Of a DNA stretch of 60,919 nt, positions 59,045-60,919 are shown piece by piece (the first letter of the stretch is position 1; every line of letters starts with the position of its first letter). This stretch comes from Bacteroidota bacterium (GTDB lineage: Bacteria > Bacteroidota > Bacteroidia > Bacteroidales > CG2-30-32-10), in the NCBI GenBank assembly GCA_013377115.1, contig JACAAW010000006.1, forward strand, positions 1-60,919. Reading direction: 5' to 3'. The notes below the pieces were generated by a model. That model did no database searches. It had not been told where the DNA came from and was given only the letters and a program-made list of their open reading frames with translations. The translations under genes and the position numbers were made by a program.

Positions 59045-60577
59045 ATGAATTTAGATAATAATCCAAATATAAAAAATACTGAAGAATCTATTTCTTCTAG
59101 CTCCTTTCCTGTTTTCTTAGAACAACTTAAATCGAAAATGAAACAGGTTTTTCGAGAGTTAAATTCAACCGATCCATTCACAAAAAAACGTGGTGTTCCG
59201 GATTTAGTGCTCAGCGAAATAATGCCATTGGTGCCACTTTCAGTGGTCATACCAAAAGAATTTGGGGGAAGAGGTGGTAGAATTGAAGAAAATCTTTTAA
59301 TGACTTCTGCTGCGGCTTATGAATCTCTTGCTTTTTCATTGACCTTAGGAATAAATTCAGCACTTTTCTTACAACCAGTTATAAAATATGCCAAAACAGA
59401 AGTGAAAACCCAAGTTCTTAGCGGATTTATCAACGAGAAGAAAATGGGCGGCTTAATGATTACCGAACCTGATTTTGGAAGTGATGCATTGAATATGCAA
59501 ACTTATTTCACAAAGGAAAATGAGCATTATCATTTAAAAGGCACCAAACATTGGGCTGGTTTAACTGGTTTCGCTAATTATTGGCTGCTCACAGGACGAG
59601 AACAAACAAAAAGTGGTCAATTAAAGCGTGACATAGACTTTTTTATTTGTGATGTAAAAAGTCCTGGACAAGAAATCATTGTTGAAGAATATTTCGATAA
59701 TCTGGGTTTACACCACATTCCTTATGGAAGAAATATTATTGATGTAAAAATTCCAAAGCTTCAAAGATTAGAGCCAATAAGTTCTGGTATAAATGTTTTA
59801 CTTGATGTTCTTCATCGCAGCAGATTGCAGTTTCCAGCAATGGGCCTTGGTTTTATTCAGCGGATGATGGATGAAGCTATTGAACATACCAAACAACGAA
59901 ATATTGGAGGAAAATGTCTTGCTCATTATGATCAAGTTCAATATAGATTGGCAAGAATGCAAGCTTTCTACACCATTTGTTCATCAATGTGTTCCTATAG
60001 CAGCGAAAATGCTGGAATTGAAAATGATCTTTCTACCTGTGGTTTGGAAGGAAATTCGTTTAAATCATTCGCTACTGATATGATGCAGGAAGCTGCGCAA
60101 TCTCTTGTTCAGTTGGTTGGTGCAAAAGCATACCGATACAGCCATATTGGTGGAAGAGGAATTATTGATAGTCGTCCGTTCCAAATTTTCGAAGGTTCGA
60201 ATGATATGCTTTACGCTCAGATAACCGAAAGTTTGATGAAGCAGATGAAACAGGCAAAGGAACAAAACCTGTATTTGTTTTTAAAGAATTTTAGATTTAC
60301 AAAAAATGCGGCTTCATTGGTCAAAGAACAACTTATTTTCGATTTAAATCCTCAATTATCTCAGCGCAAAATGGTTGATTTGGGACAAATTATCAGTCGG
60401 ATTGTTGCCATGCAGATGGTTATTGAAATGGGTGAAAAGAACTATAGAAAGGACTTAATTAACAATGCGATTTCTATTTTACGAGCTGATATTTCAGGAA
60501 TAATGGGGCATTTTAAGCAAGTCGAAAAGGCGCAAATTATTGAAGATTATATGGAAAATTCATCTTGGGGGAGATAA
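59045..60577 (+). CDS. Acyl-CoA dehydrogenase family protein with C-terminal extension
   Basis: 510 residues. An FAD-dependent acyl-CoA dehydrogenase fold: N-terminal helices, then MGGLMITEPDFGSDALNM and YHLKGTKHWAGLTGFANYWL (middle beta domain), and a C-terminal helical domain with IGGRGIIDSRPFQIFEGSNDMLY. E383 in FEGSND occupies the catalytic-base region of short-chain members. The protein is longer than the usual 380-400 residues because of about 100 residues after the core (from about 405), mostly helical. Members oxidise acyl-CoA thioesters at the alpha-beta bond; the substrate cannot be assigned. No beta-oxidation partners are in view. Confidence 0.87.
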   Translation: MNLDNNPNIKNTEESISSSSFPVFLEQLKSKMKQVFRELNSTDPFTKKRGVPDLVLSEIMPLVPLSVVIPKEFGGRGGRIEENLLMTSAAAYESLAFSLTLGINSALFLQPVIKYAKTEVKTQVLSGFINEKKMGGLMITEPDFGSDALNMQTYFTKENEHYHLKGTKHWAGLTGFANYWLLTGREQTKSGQLKRDIDFFICDVKSPGQEIIVEEYFDNLGLHHIPYGRNIIDVKIPKLQRLEPISSGINVLLDVLHRSRLQFPAMGLGFIQRMMDEAIEHTKQRNIGGKCLAHYDQVQYRLARMQAFYTICSSMCSYSSENAGIENDLSTCGLEGNSFKSFATDMMQEAAQSLVQLVGAKAYRYSHIGGRGIIDSRPFQIFEGSNDMLYAQITESLMKQMKQAKEQNLYLFLKNFRFTKNAASLVKEQLIFDLNPQLSQRKMVDLGQIISRIVAMQMVIEMGEKNYRKDLINNAISILRADISGIMGHFKQVEKAQIIEDYMENSSWGR

Positions 60578-60634
60578 ATTTCAATAGTACCAACACTTTT
60601 TTTTGATTCTTTTTATTTTGCATAATCTTTTATG

Positions 60635-60642
60635 TATCTTTG
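60635..60642 (+). promoter_or_regulatory. -7 element (TATCTTTG) of the cysteine dioxygenase-like gene
   Basis: TATCTTTG matches TAnnTTTG, 36 bases before the ATG at 60679. TTTG at 60617-60620 is 14 bases upstream, shorter than the usual spacing. Confidence 0.5.
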
Positions 60643-60678
60643 TCGACCAATTCGATATACATTAAAATTTACCAAATT

Positions 60679-60919
60679 ATGGAACTTATGAAAAAATTCG
60701 AAGACATAGATTTGCTTTTCGAACAACAAAAAGATAATATTACCAATCCAGCTGCACTTACTGATCTTGTGAAGAATTTTGAATTCAGCATCGAGGAATT
60801 TAAAGATACATTAGAGTTTCCTGAAGATTTGCCTTATGGCCGAACTTTGGTTTTTCAGTCACCCAATTTTGAAGCCATTTTAATGAATTGGAAACCTCAA
60901 AAAGGGAGTAATATTCATA
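60679..60919 (+). CDS. Cysteine dioxygenase-like protein, 5' part only
   Basis: About 80 residues are visible before the window ends; the frame is open to the edge. The start MELMKKFEDIDLLFEQQ is followed by LPYGRTLVFQSPNFEAILMN and WKPQKGSNIH. The last phrase aligns with the cupin of type I cysteine dioxygenase, where a G-Q-G-S-x-I-H-D-H motif begins the iron site; the first iron His would be the terminal residue seen. Predicted reaction: oxidation of cysteine to cysteine sulfinate. Its own promoter element suggests a separate transcription unit. Confidence is limited because the remaining iron ligands and the Cys-Tyr crosslink region lie outside. Confidence 0.7.
   Translation, partial: MELMKKFEDIDLLFEQQKDNITNPAALTDLVKNFEFSIEEFKDTLEFPEDLPYGRTLVFQSPNFEAILMNWKPQKGSNIH

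Overview
The window is an A+T-rich chromosomal segment of a Bacteroidota bacterium, most likely from the Bacteroidia/Flavobacteriia side. The evidence is: several proteins ending in type IX secretion (T9SS) type A sorting domains; an S46 dipeptidyl-peptidase; a TonB-dependent receptor with a carboxypeptidase-like N-terminal domain; the coaX / outer-membrane protein / lptC / CNNM gene order; and many starts preceded by the Bacteroidota -7 motif TAnnTTTG, mostly without a Shine-Dalgarno sequence. No tRNA, rRNA, CRISPR array, insertion sequence or prophage was seen. It reads as core chromosome rather than a mobile island.

Layout. 0-15 kb is rich in exported hydrolases: a WD40/caspase protein, an M49-like lipoprotein, two tandem M28 peptidases, GpsA, an FkbM methyltransferase, a DPP7-type S46 peptidase and a T9SS-exported papain-like protease. 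15-28 kb holds a PorE-like TPR/PD40/OmpA protein, a hybrid histidine kinase, a small Crp/Fnr-centred cluster (Acg-type nitroreductase, two Crp-family regulators, a lipoprotein, a COG4705 membrane protein), a lamin-tail-domain surface protein, Asd and a CAP protein. 28.8-32.2 kb is a compact metal-related operon: Cys-rich HYC_CC_PP-like protein, TonB-dependent receptor, HMA lipoprotein. 32.2-38 kb carries coaX, an outer-membrane barrel, lptC, a CNNM/CorC protein and an ABC-F ATPase. 38-42 kb is a minus-strand operon: MlaE, MlaF, CvpA, an ICMT/PEMT-like membrane methyltransferase, Pgi. 42-47 kb has a 49-residue lipoprotein coupled to an SprT-like metalloprotein, a mannose-1-phosphate guanylyltransferase, a T9SS cargo protein and a PAS/HisKA_2 kinase. 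47-59 kb is mainly surface proteins: two beta-helix paralogues with 9 and 5 copies of a 62-residue repeat, a 940-residue modular secreted protein of unknown function, and two tandem T9SS paralogues. The end holds an acyl-CoA dehydrogenase and the start of a cysteine dioxygenase-like gene.

How the genes fit together. The secreted peptidases suggest a peptide-scavenging lifestyle. Six type A cargo proteins plus a PorE-like protein tie much of the window to T9SS. The most testable regulatory hypothesis is the Crp-family cluster at 20-24 kb: a perfect 6-2-6 inverted repeat lies about 43 bases upstream of the predicted transcription start of the nitroreductase gene, directly downstream of a Crp-family regulator gene. 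The best candidates for undescribed biology are that circuit, the double-propeller exported caspase, the CC-motif metal operon, the four-fold-repeat COG4705 protein and the modular 940-residue secreted protein.
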